From positions 327,194 through 391,193 of the forward strand of contig JAQGDQ010000099.1 in the NCBI GenBank assembly GCA_030141605.1: a stretch of 64,000 nt of DNA, read 5' to 3'. The notes beneath the pieces are model-generated. The model was not told where the DNA came from. It saw only the letters and a program-made list of their open reading frames with translations, and did not search any database. The position numbers were made by a program, and so were the translations under genes. Below, piece after piece: positions 35,440 to 49,640 of the stretch (position 1 is its first letter; every line of letters begins with the position of its first letter). Source of the stretch: Tubiluchus corallicola (taxonomy: Eukaryota > Priapulida > Priapulimorpha > Priapulimorphida > Tubiluchidae).

Positions 35440-36460
35440 CTGTGTAGTACTTGTTTTACTGATGCTCCCATAATTTGTGTTCAGAATGATTTAAAGTTTT
35501 TGGATCTCTGCTGGGTGGGCTTACAATGCTCCATTGCTCCCCCAGACTCCCTAGCTGCTTCTAGACTTCTGATTTCAGTTCCTGCAGTCCAATACTGCTA
35601 TTGGGCTGTTGTATCGTAGATGAAGTGGCAATAGTATAATTTGCCTAGTTGCAGATTTACAGATTTTAGCTTTTCGTTTAAATACCTAGCTACCATAGAC
35701 CTAAGTTCATTTAGTGTTGTGTCTGAGCCTGAGGCATTGATTAAATCCCTGTCAATCTCCATATATTATAATAGCCATAAGTGGTTGCCCAATGCTCATA
35801 TGTTGAAAGGGTTTAATTTGCCACTTCTGCTATTGTTGCATACATTCTTTGGCTTTGCCTGGCCGATATTTTAGGTTAGTGCATTTTCCTAACAAGGAAT
35901 TTAAAAGTTGTGTAAATACTGTATAGAGTTCAGTGAGTGGGTGTATATTTGCTTTTTAGAGGTGACTACCAGGTTGAAAGCCTAGCAGTGCTGGATGCTT
36001 GACTGTCTGGTTGAATGCCTAGCAGACTGCTGGATGCTTATCTGAATAGTATGTGAAAGCTTATCTCCTACAGTGACTGAATAGTTTTCAGCAATTTTGA
36101 AGTTATTTTAGTTTTTAATTAACTGCACAGTCGTTATACTTGGAGTTGGGCAATGCGTGAAAGCCTGTGTAATTTTGAAAAAAATTGCCAGTTTTGTAAT
36201 TTTAAAATCACTCTCATTTTGAGATAGACTCACTTCTGGGGCTTTGTTGTTGATCTTGCTAATCCATTGATCTACCTTTTGTAATGTTAATCTGGAATCA
36301 GTTAGTATCTTTAAAGTACCAAGAATAACCGCGTCTAATGTTTTAACTTGGCATCTTCAAGTTCAGTTGATATATCGTTATCGGCTGGTAAAGTAAAGCC
36401 AATACAAGGTTGTATTTTCTCAAACTTCTTAAATGCAGTAGTCTCTGTGATAACCAATTA
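35440..36460 (-). pseudogene. Unidentified decayed protein-coding repeat
   Basis: Read on the minus strand from about 36460, coherent peptide runs appear: FEKIQPCIGFTLPADNDIST, then after a frameshift near 36335 TLDAVILGTLKILTDSRLT and SKINNKAPEVSLSQNESDFK. Further on, with stops, come INASGSDTTLNELRSMVARY and YWTAGTEIRSLEAARESGG. The segment encoding the SKINNKAPEVSL part is repeated at 38810-38990. Repetition plus decay suggests a transposon protein. A retroelement Gag-like protein is possible, but I do not recognise the family. Confidence 0.6.
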
Positions 36461-36464
36461 ATTC

Positions 36465-38805
36465 TATATTATAAAACTATAGTTAGGCCTGTGGTAGAAT
36501 TACGCCTGTCAGGCTTTCCGTAACAAACTTACAGTGAAAACTCTAAGAGTATAGAAAAGGTGCAGTCTTGCACTCCATTGATCATTAATCGTAACGTAGC
36601 TTATGAGGAAGCCCTCGACTACTATAAATTAGAAACTCTATCTGAGATATAGAAAGCTGTAAAAATATTTTTTGGTGTTCAAAGAGATTCTCACAGAGAC
36701 CACTGTGTTTCTTTTCTTTTACTGTTTCACAAACTAAACTATTTGCTTCTATCTTGACAAGCTAAACGGTTCAACACTAGAAACACCAAGTCTAAATTGT
36801 GTCTAATCAAAATTGAATGGTATAACTGGAATCGTTATATTCCCTACTGTCCATTCAACTGTCATTGAGCATTGAGTTTTCCTCTTTTATTCTTTTAATT
36901 ACTGCATGATTATGTACATTTTGCTCAGATCACTGCTCGCATCCTGTTTAGTAAATTCTAAACTGCATGTTCACAATTTTAAATGTTTTTTCTAACTAAT
37001 TTGACATGAATGTGTTACCAATTTTAGATGGTGTGTATTTTGCGGAAGTTTTTATCAATCTTGTTTTATTTATGTATTAGCTAATCTTGTTTTTTGGAAT
37101 TTTGTCAAGTACGTTAAACTAAAATGCTACATTTCGAGGTTATTCTATAAATCTGTGACAAAAATAGTTTTCCTTTTTGAATGTTGCTTAATACTCAACT
37201 TATACTGAGTATTAAGGTTGGAAACTGATTTTGGAAACTCATTATATTTGGACCTAATTTTGTCTTTTTATATGCTGCAGTTTAATTGGAAAAGTGCCAA
37301 TGCTTAAAAAAACGCCCTAAGCTTAGTGATCATATTAATAGGATAAATAAGTTTTCCAAATTACATAACGCCATGCATTATTTAGCCATTTGTAGCTTTT
37401 AAATTATGTATAAGTTGTCCACAAGGGTAAGACTTGGATTAATATAAATGTAAATTGAAAACTTTCATGGAAAATGTAGTAATACTGTAGAACCTGGGGC
37501 ATCAATAATTGTAAAACAAATTATACCAGTTGAATGTGGAATTCTTTGCGAACTTTAAGCGAGTGGACTAACCCTTCAACTAAAACCTTGGCAAAAACCA
37601 ACCATGTTGTAGCTGAACTATATTATCAACTAACACCAATTTAGTGGGCTGGAGTTAAGAGCTTGTAGGACCAAATCATCTTGAGAAAACCCATCCTGCC
37701 TGTCATTGAGCTTGAGAACTGAATCTGTACCATTAAAGGAAAACAGGATGATTTTTCATCCTGCCTCATTTTGAAGTACAGTAAAAAGTATACATTAACA
37801 ACTATGATAATGCTAAAGTGTTAAGCCCAGTGTTAATAATGCGAGCCCAGCTAGTGATGACATCACAACTGAACTTAATTTTCAACAGTGCAAACATTGC
37901 ACAAGAGTGTTGTACGTGTTTTCAAAAGCGAAAATTGTGGAACAATCACTGTGATATACAAATACTTGGCAAATTTTAAGTTTGAAATTCAGATTTCAAT
38001 TTTATTGCTGTACTCACCCATGAGCTCTTGAACGTATGTACTACACTTTTATGTATCACAAATTAACACTTCTGAACTGAGAAGAATAGCTCTTGTTTTT
38101 TTTTTGTGCTGTGCATTTCCGAGATACAGACGTTAGTGCCTATCTGACTAGCAATTGGTGAAATGCATGTAAAGAAACAGTAATTTTGATTTCTGTGGTA
38201 ATAATTCTTCCACCCTAAGTAATATTAAAAAAAAGCATGTTCGTTTTCAATAATTTATAGGGTAGATTGTTTTGAGCTATAGTTTAAGGTTGGACCTGGT
38301 TTTCCTTTAAACATAAAACTAATGACTTCTTCATTGTTTAATGTGCCAGGCGGTATAGAAAACTCGCTACTTCTTAACGTGTTGCAATTATTGGAAAAAT
38401 ATTTTTATTCTTCTCTACCCACTCGCGCAGTACTAACTTATTTCAACGCTATTTTTTCACAGCTATGAAAAGATGTGATAAGATGTAATGATAATAACAG
38501 AAGCAAAACAGTTTTTAAACTAATTAGGATTAGATGACAATTACTCTTAAAACTTGGCTCTTTAGAGCCGCCCAAGAAAATTTAAAAGTTAAAAGTAAAT
38601 TTGTTTACAATGGCCTACTACATCCATACAATGCCTAAAGCCAAAGGAGAATACAGTGAGGTTCAAATACTTAAACTTTCTAAACTGAGAATTAGATTCT
38701 ACATTTGACAAAGATTAATGGAATTACGTGCACTCCTTAGAAAGTTATTTCCTGATTAGTATCAGTGAGAAATTTTCTTTTCGACTGCAGCGGAGAACTT
38801 TAGTA
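36465..38805. other. Intergenic, nothing recognised
   Basis: AT-rich sequence without a supported gene or clear repeat. Confidence 0.5.
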
Positions 38806-38809
38806 AGTT

Positions 38810-38990
38810 GTAACTTTAATTTTAAAATCACTTTCATTTTGAGGCAAACTCACTTCTGGAGTTTTGCTGTTGATTTTATTAATGCATTGTTCTACCTGTT
38901 ACTGTGCTGACCTGGAGTCAAGTACTTTGAATAACTATGTCGAATGATTTAACCTGTGATCTTCATGTTCAGATGACATGTCGTAAAGGT
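38810..38990 (-). pseudogene. Second copy of the unidentified coding repeat
   Basis: The minus strand gives CINKINSKTPEVSLPQNESD, then FKI, matching the 36181-36290 copy (SKINNKAPEVSLSQNESDFK). Upstream pieces LDSRSAQ and MSSEHED also align with LTDSRLT and ISTELED. Stops and frameshifts break it. Confidence 0.65.
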
Positions 38991-38994
38991 TTTC

Positions 38995-40350
38995 CCTTTT
39001 TATAATGCAAGTGAAGAGCAACTTGTACACAATTTATCCTCCTTGCATCAAAACAATAATACCAATTAATGTGTTCAGTTTAGACACTAAGTCTTTAATG
39101 TTTCTTCCTTTAAATGATAGTCCCTTGTTAAACTATGACCAAAATATTACACTTTTTGAAGTAGTTCAAAAGTTCATGAAGTATACTGGTAGATTTAAGT
39201 AACCAAGCTTACTTGTATTTTTTTAGATCGTACAGTCACATTTTGTTGTGCATGTGTAAAATTTATTTTGTATCTTGCCTGATTTCTTTATATCAGCTTT
39301 GCTTGTTGACCAAAGGCCACATTACATGTGAAAATAATACATAAAAATGTATTTATAAAAAAACTTAAAATTTAGTACGCCAACTTTATTTTACGATACT
39401 AGGATTAAATTTCTCTGACTCAGTAGATACGCACTGTACGCATTTGCTCAGCCGCTAAAGAGAGTTTTCAGATTACGATAAATTCTGCTGTTTGCTCATC
39501 ATTTCTCTAAGTGGGCTTAAGCAAATACCCCAAGGGGAAATTACTTATATTCAGTTTGGTTCTAAGATGAATGTTTGAGCATGAATGGGGAAGTTCAGTT
39601 AGGGCAAAGACTGATAAAAAACGTTTTAAGGTATATTTGTCGCTGAGTTGTAAGATTGTGTGCATACTTGAGAGATAAGATGCATGGTTGAGCTGTTTTT
39701 GTTGTTTGCAAACGTACTTAATGCTTATTTTGCGTGATTTCATTGATTTATTATCCGTAGTAACGTACATTGTGGGAGTTGACTTCAAAAGGATAGAGCT
39801 GCTGTCTATAAAATCTGTGTACTTTTTGGCAAATCTTTATCAGAATTTTTTTTAGAATTATTTAGAATTATTAGAAGTTTATGAAGAAGCTTACCAATTT
39901 GAGAAATGAGTTATTCATATATTTACAGAAAGAAATTAAAGAATCTTTTGTGTACTAAAGTTTTTGAGGATTGCTTATATTTTACAAAACTGGGCATTTG
40001 ATGACCTTAGGAGATTAAATATTAAATAACGTTTGGAAAGCTTTGTGATACCTTTCGGCACTAGGTAGTTGCTCTTAAGTAAGCAGGAACCCAGGGAAGC
40101 AGTAATAGGGCCTACTTAATACGGTTGGTTGTGGCAGGAGCAGAATCTTTATTATCGAGTATCGGTTCATTTTCGAGGCTGGTCCTCAAAGATGAGATGC
40201 TAAACTGCCAGATGTATTGACTGTTGAGGTACACATGTTACACATTCTCCCAAAAGTTGACACGCCATTAAAAACCAGGGGCTGATTTCACAAAGCTGTC
40301 ACTAGATTAAATATGACGTTATTACATTCACTAAACTATTAATAACGATG
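38995..40350. other. Intergenic, nothing recognised
   Basis: A 93-codon minus-strand frame at 39507-39788 has no recognised motif and no splice or promoter support. It may be transposon remnant or chance. Confidence 0.5.
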
Positions 40351-40354
40351 TTGT

Positions 40355-40397
40355 TAATATATATCTATATATATATATATATATAGCTATATATCTA

Positions 40398-40472
<75 letters not shown>

Positions 40473-40479
40473 GTATCTA

Positions 40480-40528
<49 letters not shown>

Positions 40529-40545
40529 GTATGTATGTGTGTGTG
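40355..40545. repeat. (TATC)n / (TA)n / (TG)n compound microsatellite
   Basis: TA units, about 18 TATC units, TA units again, then TATG and TG runs, followed at once by ctttatttaccataaaata. A microsatellite abutting TTTATT is compatible with the 3' tail of a minus-strand retroelement. Confidence 0.95.
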
Positions 40546-40549
40546 TGTG

Positions 40550-43485
40550 TCTTTATTTACCATAAAATAATGGTAGCATACATCATTCAGTGTTTGCTTG
40601 TAATGATTGCACTACATTGCTAATAGGTATTTGCAATTGCAGTAGGAGTGTGCATAAAAACAGAAGCAATAAAATAAAAAATAAAATTATAAGCTATAGT
40701 AAAATGCACGTATCTAAAAACGAGTACACTTTTACAAATACAGTTATACAAGCAACTCGAGTACAAAACAATATATACATACTAACGTTGACGTAAGCAC
40801 AAAACACATATCATACAGTACGGTTAAACATTCGAACAGTACAATTAGGTATTAATCTCAAATTTGTATTAGAATCATTTTATTTATTGCCATTTGATTT
40901 TCTGATGCTGTTGAAATGCTGTATGGCACTGCATTGCATATTTCTGAAGTTTTCCTCTTCACCAGTTGCTAACTTGCAACTTCGGATTCCAAAAATTGAT
41001 CTTTGGTATTTTCGAAAGTGTTAGCCATAAAAAGGTTGTTGTAATGAGTAACAGTAAAAGCACATTACTGCTTAGATTCTATACTGTAACTGCACTGCCA
41101 GATACTTTTAGCGCAGGTTCTAAGAAGCTATGGTTCTTCCAGTGAACTTCTGGAAGTTAATGTAACTTATGGCGTGGTTTTAGCACCTAGAGCCATCTTT
41201 TGAGAAAAATGTTATTTAGTGAAAGTTGTGGTTTTGTTTCTGTACGCTGCAGTACACCTGTTAATAGCTTGGTATCTCTAGTGCGGATTTGTTTTCTTTT
41301 TCCAGTTGTCACTGTTTCCTAACGTAGAATGCTTGGTTCTTTTCAGTTATTGAATTAGCTGTTTAACAAATTATGTGGTTATAGAAAAATCGAAAAGGAT
41401 GAGTAATATAGACACTGTTTGTGAAGTTGTGGTAGTCTCGTTTGTTGATCCGCATTAGCTTTTATAGGCAAACGATTTTTTGTTTATTTATTGCCTGCCT
41501 AAAACCAGCAGCCAGACAGATAAATGTCGATAATAATTTGCAGTTTATAAAACAATGGCGCTATTGTGAGCAGTAGCATATAATTCCACAGTTTCAACCA
41601 ATTATAGGGGCAGAGTTCTGCACAAACTGTGATTAAGTGCCGAGGCGAGTGTTTGCAAAGCAAACGCATATTAATTGAATTTTGTTATATTATCCCGTAC
41701 GTCGCCATACCAAGTCACCGTCTGTAATATTAACTAACAGGCTTGCAAGGCTTGGAATAATATTGGTTAATCTACAGTATAACGTCAGCATATCAGATGG
41801 ACATAGCTATATAGTTTATAGGGTGCGCCTGCGCACTTAATGGAGCGAAGTTATTTGTACATCTGCTTTCGAATTTGTAAATAAGCTTAGACATCCGTCT
41901 TTATTTTGCTTCTACAAATATTTTGCTTGTTTTTATTAGTTTTTATAATAAACAATTTTAGTCGGTCATTATTGTTCCTATGTGAACTAATGTTTTATGT
42001 ACCGCGAAATCGACTTTAAATAATTAAACTACTTATGACTATGAATTTGTTTCCACGCATCGAAAAATACAACATCAAACATATCAATAAATTTAAAATA
42101 AAATAATTTGAGTAGTGCGAGGTGAGTGTACGGTCATACGGTCATTAACTTAAATGAAAAATTATTATAATTATGCATGCTTCTGTAAACAAGGATGATG
42201 TAATAATAGCAATGGTATAAGAGCAATAAAACTGTGAAAGTTGAGAAAGGAAAACATGTAATTACGATTTTGAATGAGCCATAAAGAGTGGAAAATTTTA
42301 AGTAGTTACGAATTTGAATTATCTGTTTAGCTGTCAGCGCAACAACATGCAGTAATAAAATAACTACATGTTTGTATGATAATGTATACTGGCAATTGCA
42401 CGTAATAGTACCATAATGATCCTTTAAATGACTTACTTAGGAACTATACACCCGACATTTAAAAGTATTCTTTATGTTTTCATGGATGTTTGAGCTGTGA
42501 GCTTTGTACGTTGAAAACGCACTTGATTTCTGTCATTTGACGGTTTTAACATTTTTTCTATGATTGTAACACCGTGCGTTCTACACATTAAGCCAATGTT
42601 TAGTCACGTGATCGTGATGTCACCATATTACCTGTATTATACCGTAACACCAGGAACTAGTAAAAATCATTCTGCTTAATGTAATATCATTTATCTGTAT
42701 TAACTTGAACATTTTATGGTTTAGTTCAATTTTCTGCCACCTGATAGCGCTGTTCGTCTTGAGTTGTTGAGCATCCTTCATCTCCGAGGTCTCTGTGTGC
42801 TCAAAAAAGACAATTTTGTAACTAGAACGTTTTAGAGTTTGCTACCCAGCTGATTATTGCACCCGTGGGCATTAAAACCACTGATTTTCCCCAGCAATAC
42901 CACTGATGTTGTACAGCTGATCAGCATACCCATGGGCATTGCGGTGATGTTGTTTACAAACAGTACCAGATCCGGGTTTGATTCTGCACGTTGCCAGCTT
43001 GCCCAGTTTATTTGCCAGAGAAAAAACCCGAAGCTGCAGAACATCTGTCCGCGGTAGTGCCACCTGGCGGAGGCGGTGTTCAGTTACGCGACGAGGAGGT
43101 GGTTGAACCGACTACATGTGGCAACCACCCCAATCAACATGTGCGCTGAGAAAACAGCACTAATAATGCATAACAAGCACTTAAACAAATTGTGTAGAAA
43201 AACCGAAAAACAGTTTGCTGTTCGGCGAAAATAACATCGTAGGTCTGAATGGAAAAGCTGTTGCTTAATCAGACTTGATCCTTTTAAGGGTAGGGGCGCT
43301 GACAAAGGAGAGGCGGCTCAAACGGGGAGGGATTGTGCTCCTATCCTATGGCTGTACTCAGCACACGCTGCTAACAAGTGGCTGTTTCATTTTAAAGAGC
43401 AGATTTTTCGGTTTTTTTCGTGTAAATTCAGTCAAATGCAGACCCAGTATTAGCAATCCAAATTTAAAAAAAGGACCAATCACAT
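40550..43485. other. Intergenic, nothing recognised
   Basis: No supported gene. A GC-richer patch at 41825-41845 (TGCGCCTGCGCA) resembles a half-intact NRF-1 site. Frames near 42832-43063 overlap on both strands without family match. Confidence 0.5.
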
Positions 43486-43488
43486 GGC

Positions 43489-43661
43489 ATATTGGGTTTA
43501 TTTTACTGTTGTCACTTAAACTTAGAAGCTTAGAAAAATATAACGAAAAAATTTGCCAAAAAGAACTGCCTATAAAGCATAATCTTAATATCATATTACT
43601 TCTGCTTAGAAATTTTCAGGTGCGGTGGTAACTGCCATTTACTTGAAAGTGATGATGTAAC
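43489..43661 (+). mobile_element. Half copy of the foldback MITE seen at 57112
   Basis: ATTGGGTTTATTTTACTGTT, GTCACTTAAACTTAGAAG, CTATAAAGCAT and TGCCATTTACTTGAAA follow the order of the left arm at 57112-57250. No matching right arm was found. Confidence 0.65.
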
Positions 43662-43738
43662 TGGACTTTGTGATTTTTCGCAGGGTTTGTTGTGAAGAAA
43701 ATCCCAATTTAGACTCAGAAGACTAGTTTGCAGATCTC

Positions 43739-44017
43739 TCAGAGCAAAAATATTGTATTTGTAGGCGTGTAATCTATAAAAAGAAATGCCATTGGGACTG
43801 TTGGTAGTAAACATCTTGGAAGTAAATTTTGTCCTGTCCATGCACGACTGTGGCGTGGTTTTTTGATGCTGTTGTTATGGGGATTTTCGTTTGTAATGTT
43901 TGCGTCATCCTGTTCATTGATAATATGGCTTTCAGGTCTTTCAACAAGTTTCGTATTGTTGCTCATAATCCTCTGGGTGTGTTTTCTTGCACTTTTCAAA
44001 ATGTCACTGTCTGACAT
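43739..44017 (-). other. 92-codon open frame, unidentified
   Basis: It starts MSDSDILKSARKHTQR and continues polar and Asn-rich to a hydrophobic end. No family is recognised, no promoter or splice signals are evident, and the opposite strand also has open frames. It may be a transposon remnant or chance. Confidence 0.15.
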
Positions 44018-47000
44018 AAAATTTATTATGCGATATGTTACTAATTATTGTAGAAAAGGCTTCACATTGCACTAGAACAAGGTGTTAGATGTTTTTCTTA
44101 CAACTTTACTCTTTTTTGATAATTTGGAGGTAAAAAATTTTATTGCCATGGTTTTTTTATCACAGGAAGCCAAGTTTGATGACAGTAAACTTCTCAGGAA
44201 TAGAATAAAATAGAAATAGAATAAAAGTTTGTTTTTTTACATGGATGTACATCAAAATTGCATGTAATACAATATTTCCATGATGGTCCATGCATTGTTT
44301 GCACATTAAATAGATAATTTCAAACAAATTAAATTAAACAAAAATTACACATTCTAGATGACGTTAAACTAAATGAGCATGTAATTAAAAGCTTAGGAAT
44401 TAAGGATTGGGAATTCTAAATTGCTAATAAGTGTCAGAAAATAAGGCTAATAAGAGTTATAAAATTAAAATTCACAAAATTCATAAATAAAAAATTGAGA
44501 AGTTAAAAACCCTTTAAAAATTATTTACTAAATACAAGAAAACTAGATTGATAAATCGACATTTTAAATTAAAAGTACTAAGAACTAAAAGTTTAAGTTA
44601 TTATAAAAGTCACACCCGATTAAGAAAAGTTAAAAATCATAAACTTATCTACCAAGTTGTCATTCGCTTCCTGTTATAACTGCCATTAGTCAACAAGTTT
44701 TTGAAAATAATGAGGGATATTTAAAATATCCTATTTTATGATTTCACTAGTAATGATAATATTTCAAATGATGTTTCATCATAATTATATTTCGTTGATT
44801 TAGTCTGTTAGGGTATTTAATAGATTTCGTAAGCTCATAGAGTTCACAGCTCACTACTAGTGTATGAACGAAGCCAGAACTAAGCAGGCAAACAAATCAG
44901 CTGTGAGCCTTTGTGTACAACGTTCACATGGTTTAATTCCATGTGTTTGGAAACTTCTCTGTCCGATTTCATATCAATTCCACTAAAAGTGCGTCAACCC
45001 CATCGCTTCACCAATAATCAATGCGTATGAATGGGCGTATTGAGAAGAAGCTTGGACAGTAAATTACAAGTCTTGCACTGGGGAAGTTTGCTGGAGTTAA
45101 TTATTGGCTAGTTTTATCAAAAACATCGCACCAAGAAGGACTGAACGAATAAAATGTGAGTGTATTGCCATATGTTTGGATAAACAGGATAATCACATTG
45201 CCTTTGTAGCGGTTGTTTGTGTTATGGGGAAAATTGTAACTTTTACATGCCTTTTGTAAATGTAGACTAACAGAAAAGAGGTAAATTCTAGGCAGAAACA
45301 GGTAGTACTTGATACAAGGTTAGGGACTTGGGCAGTTTTTGTTCCTGCATCTGACATAGTATCACTGTATTGGCTTACACAGCCTTCACAACATAGTCAT
45401 ACTATAGTCTAGCTACCATATCTAGTACTTCTAGATGTCATATTTTATTTTATGCTTTATTGCCAACACTGTCCGGTCTGTCCTGAAAAATTTCTGGTTA
45501 GTTCGACTTGCCTTTTGATAGTCTTGGAACAACAAACTACTGCCAAATGCAGTGTTTTGTAAAATTGGACTACTGACCACCAGAAATAAGGGTACAAATG
45601 TGTATGTAAACTGTACACCTGACCTCTGCGAACACAAATTTTTCAAAGCAGCTAATCTATAATGCTCATGTATTATAAAAATATGTTCGTTTATTGTTTT
45701 TATTGTTCTCCATTTCTCGTTTTTGATTGACAATCAACACGATTTTTACATTGAAAATTCTCTGTTATTTTGTAATTTCTCAAATCGCTTTGCAGAAACT
45801 GTTGGGAAACACTTCTGTGACAGAAATTACTTGTCGACGATTGTCGCGAAATGTTGAAAAATTACAGATTATTCACTGCACTGTGACATACAGGTTATGT
45901 ACTGTGATGTAGTCCAGGGACGTGGATTCGGTCAGAGGGAAGAAGAAGAAATATTGGTTTTATTATTTGAAGTTTACTGTAAATAGCAGCAGGATATCAA
46001 GAATTTCTTTTAAAAACCGAGGTGTTAGTATCCCAATTTTTTGCGATTGCTGTCAGTTTTGAGGCGAATAAAATTGGATGTCGTATGAAGTGCCAGCGCA
46101 CTGTGTGGTAGATTTGCGAACGTGTGCCAGTCTGCCCATACATCTCTTACCACAACAAGACAAGGGAAACAGTCGAGTGTTTACCAAAGTTAAGCAACGT
46201 TAGACTTAACTTATAAGTGGATATGTGACCACTAAACGCACCACTTCCGTGTGATTTCATCAGTTTCCGACCATTTTTCTCTTTGAGAAAGAATATGTCT
46301 CTGCTGGTTCATTGACTCTGCTGGATTATTGATTTTGTGATAATTTGCTAATTTCCAGTTACGTCACAAGTAACACGTTAAAGTGCTCTGTTTCTGAGTA
46401 CTGGATTTCATTTCGCAATATACTGTTTGTGCTTAACAGTAACAGTGACAAAATTAACAAATACCTAATTAGCAATGCAGTGTGGATGCAACCTTAGTGC
46501 AACCAACCCAGCAGGGTTGTTAATGTTCCTTAATTTTAGGAACTAATTCCAGTTTCAAATTCCTCCCTGACGAAAAGGAACTAATCCAAATTCCTAGTTC
46601 CTATGACTTTACAGAAATTGAGCAGTCCTAATTCCAAGTTTTTTTTGCAGCAAAAGAACTTAGTTCGCTTCACGTTCACCACCCTTTTGTACAGAATAAT
46701 CTGGGTAAACAAAAATAGCTGACACCTCTTAATTGTTTCCGAAAAATTACTATTTAGTGGGGCACCTAACACACAATAAAGCAGAAGCCAAAAAATATAA
46801 AAATTCGCAGAAGTCGGTACTTGGAAAGGGAATTAATTTTACCCTCAAAATTTATTAGCCCTATTATTTTAGTGTAAAGTAGCTTGATTCCATGTTTTCC
46901 TTTACAGAAAAAGCCAGTAGCGTTTTGATCTCGACAACAGCTGTTAGCCGGTTGACTCTAAAGAGGTCATCAACTGACGCTGTTTTAATTAATAGCCCAT

Positions 47001-48490
47001 GTTTCACTAATTCTTCTTCCCATGTTACCAGCTATCCCGTTGATAGATCTTCCGCCCCGTGAAACCTTGCAAGTATCGAGTAGGACAGCCAGCGTATGCT
47101 GATCAACTCTGTTTAGGTCAGCTACGTCAACGTGACGTCAGAGTTGACCTCGTCAGCCTGGAAACGACTTATGCGTCGCTCCTTCGATTAATGGGGGTGT
47201 GGTATTGTGTCAAGGATAATGTGGTGCTGTCATTTAAATTTGCTGTTAGCAAAGAGTAAATGTATATTTTCGCGCTTTTAGTGAGTTTAGTTTTTTTAAT
47301 AACAAAGATATGATGGATAACAGATATGAAGCTACAGTTTCCACACTAGAAATTGTCATTTGTGTGGCAAATTCATACAAAGAATAAGCCTGGGAAGACC
47401 GCTAAGCACATTTTTTGTTGCTTCTACAAGGTCGTTTTTCTAACAATGACTCAGACAAATGTCTTTGTCCACAGAGTACTCACTATGTTATTGAAGGTCA
47501 CAAAACAATGTAATTTTTTTCAAATTGATTGTTTGAAATATTTTTTCTCCAGTGTAGTTGTCCAATTATGATGCATTGAGCAACAGATCGATTTCCTCTA
47601 CATTTTTGTTACTGAATAAAATCATTTAGTCAGCATTTACCTGTACAATATACAGCCATACAGGTTCGTACATATACTACTTATAGTATTACCTCTGGCA
47701 TACGTACGTGTTAACGTAACGCTGAAAATCTGTAGCACATTTTGACCTATGCCAAAACAATTTTATTCTTGTAGCTTATTTTGCCAGACCTGCTTTTATG
47801 CAAAATTTTCTGCAGTCGTCATGATAACCCTTACGAAATTTTGGAAATGGACATCAGTAAGTGTATTTGCTTGGTGTCTCTGGCACAATCGTTTCTCGAC
47901 TGTGCTTGCACTGTAACAGTTGGCCATTTCACTCACCGTTGCTTGTTTTCTTTCTTTTGCAGCATCTTTTCATTTCTTAATTTGCTTTGCACGCTTTTTT
48001 GCAAGAACCTAATCTAATTTGTTATAATTCATTGCTAACCGTGTTTACTGTTTTATATTTCAGAAATTTGTTGAAAATTTAGAGGTGATATTCCAAGGAC
48101 AAAACTCGTCTACGTTGTTTATATTTTGACAAAATTTCTGCTTATTATTTACACAACTAACAGGTAATTTTTTATTTTGGCTGTTTAAATTGGTTGGAAT
48201 TTGATTTCTATATAATAATAGCACGTTGGCACGTTAATTCAAACACTACTGATTCGTTATTTTGGGTTTTAGCCCTCTTTGTTGAGTTTTATTAAATTAG
48301 CAGTTAAACTTATTTTTAGCCTGTTATCTGGAGCACCCCTCCTACCCCTTTTCATAATAATTCTATTTTCTCAGCTAAATGAAAGCAGCGTGTTTTCCTA
48401 GCTGAGCGTGTAATGTGTTTTTAATTTGACTTTTGACTTTCCTTTAACGTTCGACCCGTTTTTGCGTGCAGAGGAGAAACCCGTCGTTGC
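44018..48490. other. Intergenic, no gene recognised
   Basis: An AATAGAATAAAA-type short repeat at about 44198-44228 is followed by T-rich sequence. A perfect CRE, TGACGTCA, lies at 47133-47140 in a locally GC-richer patch. Nothing else is supported. Confidence 0.5.
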
Positions 48491-48492
48491 TT

Positions 48493-48504
48493 TGCGCATG
48501 CGCC
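48493..48504 (+). promoter_or_regulatory. NRF-1-type site
   Basis: TGCGCATGCGCC fits the core of the NRF-1 consensus, though its last base departs from the preferred purine. It lies in a CpG-richer patch (about 48450-48560) 2.1 kb before the SHC coding start, so it could mark a distal promoter or non-coding first exon. Confidence 0.4.
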
Positions 48505-49429
48505 GACCGAAAAGCCCTGTTACCGTTGTCGCACGATAGCGTAGCCAGTTGCAAACTTCTGGTTATCACTGTTAGGGCTTGTTCGCATTTACGCGGTAGC
48601 TGCTTGAGGCGATTTGCATTCTAAGGACTTGAATGGATGGTAGATTGCAGCAGCTATGAAAATGATGTGTTCTTTATAAATGCTATTGTTAATTGTTTAT
48701 TGTAGATGCTGACTAAGCGTGCCTTTCAATTTTTTTCACTCGAGCATAACCTACTACCTGTTGCTCCTGTCACGTGCTCAGTAATTTGAATTCCCCTTAC
48801 ATCATTATACATGCTAAAATAAGTTTTCCACAAAATATGCACCTGATTTATGTAAAGGCTCTAATTTCTGACCTTCTAAACAAAAATAGGAGTGCAGAGC
48901 TCTTTGTAGCTGATAAAAAGTCTAATGATTTTTTTATTTGTTTCGCTAATAAAAATTTAAAGATTCTCTCACATTATTTCACACATGAATTTACAGTGTA
49001 AAACATTAGTATTTCAGTAAATTACTATTTTCAGTATTGTTCGTGTTTTATCAGTTCTCCTGGACAGCGAATAATATTTGAAGACATTTCTCATTCTATT
49101 GTTTTTGCTTTTGTTGAAATTTTTCTAAAACAGATTATAAACTTCTTGAAAATTTCAGTCACTATCTCTTCAAGGTAAATTTCAATTTGCCTTTTCAAGT
49201 TTCCATAAATCTGTGATGCAGCAGAATTGCATTTTGCCATTAATTCAAAGCATCAAAGGCCAAATCTGAGATTTAAGTAAAGATGTGTCGGAGATTTCTG
49301 TTATAAATTTTAATGTTGTCAGTCCTTAAGTTTCGGACAAGTTTGTAGCAGAAAAATCAAATTAAATAACTTTTGCTGGTAAGTCTCTAACATTTTAGAA
49401 CTGTATATTCATGCAAAGTTAATTTTAGT

Positions 49430-49640
49430 TCTCGGTTGGGTGGGCGAGTTGTTTAATTTTCGGACTGTAACTACACAGTCTTGAGTTCGATACTAGTGGC
49501 TGCTAACGGCAGGACCTATACCCTACATTTTATTCGTTACTTGTGTGTTGCGTCTTTACCTGTACTGTAAGTGGCTAAATAGCCGTTAGTGCTTATGTTG
49601 TCCGTTAAATGAGCGATGGTAATCTTGGCTTTGTCTTTAG
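49430..49640 (+). mobile_element. tRNA-derived SINE
   Basis: GGTTGGGTGGGCGAGTTGTT (A-box region) and TTGAGTTCGATACTAG (B-box region) are spaced as in a tRNA. They are followed by a unique body with GTGGCTAAATAGCCG and GTTAAATGAGCGATGG. Confidence 0.65.

Noticed and set aside
43275-43631. 118-codon plus-strand frame
   Set aside because: It overlaps the half foldback MITE at 43489 and has opposing open frames; likely chance.
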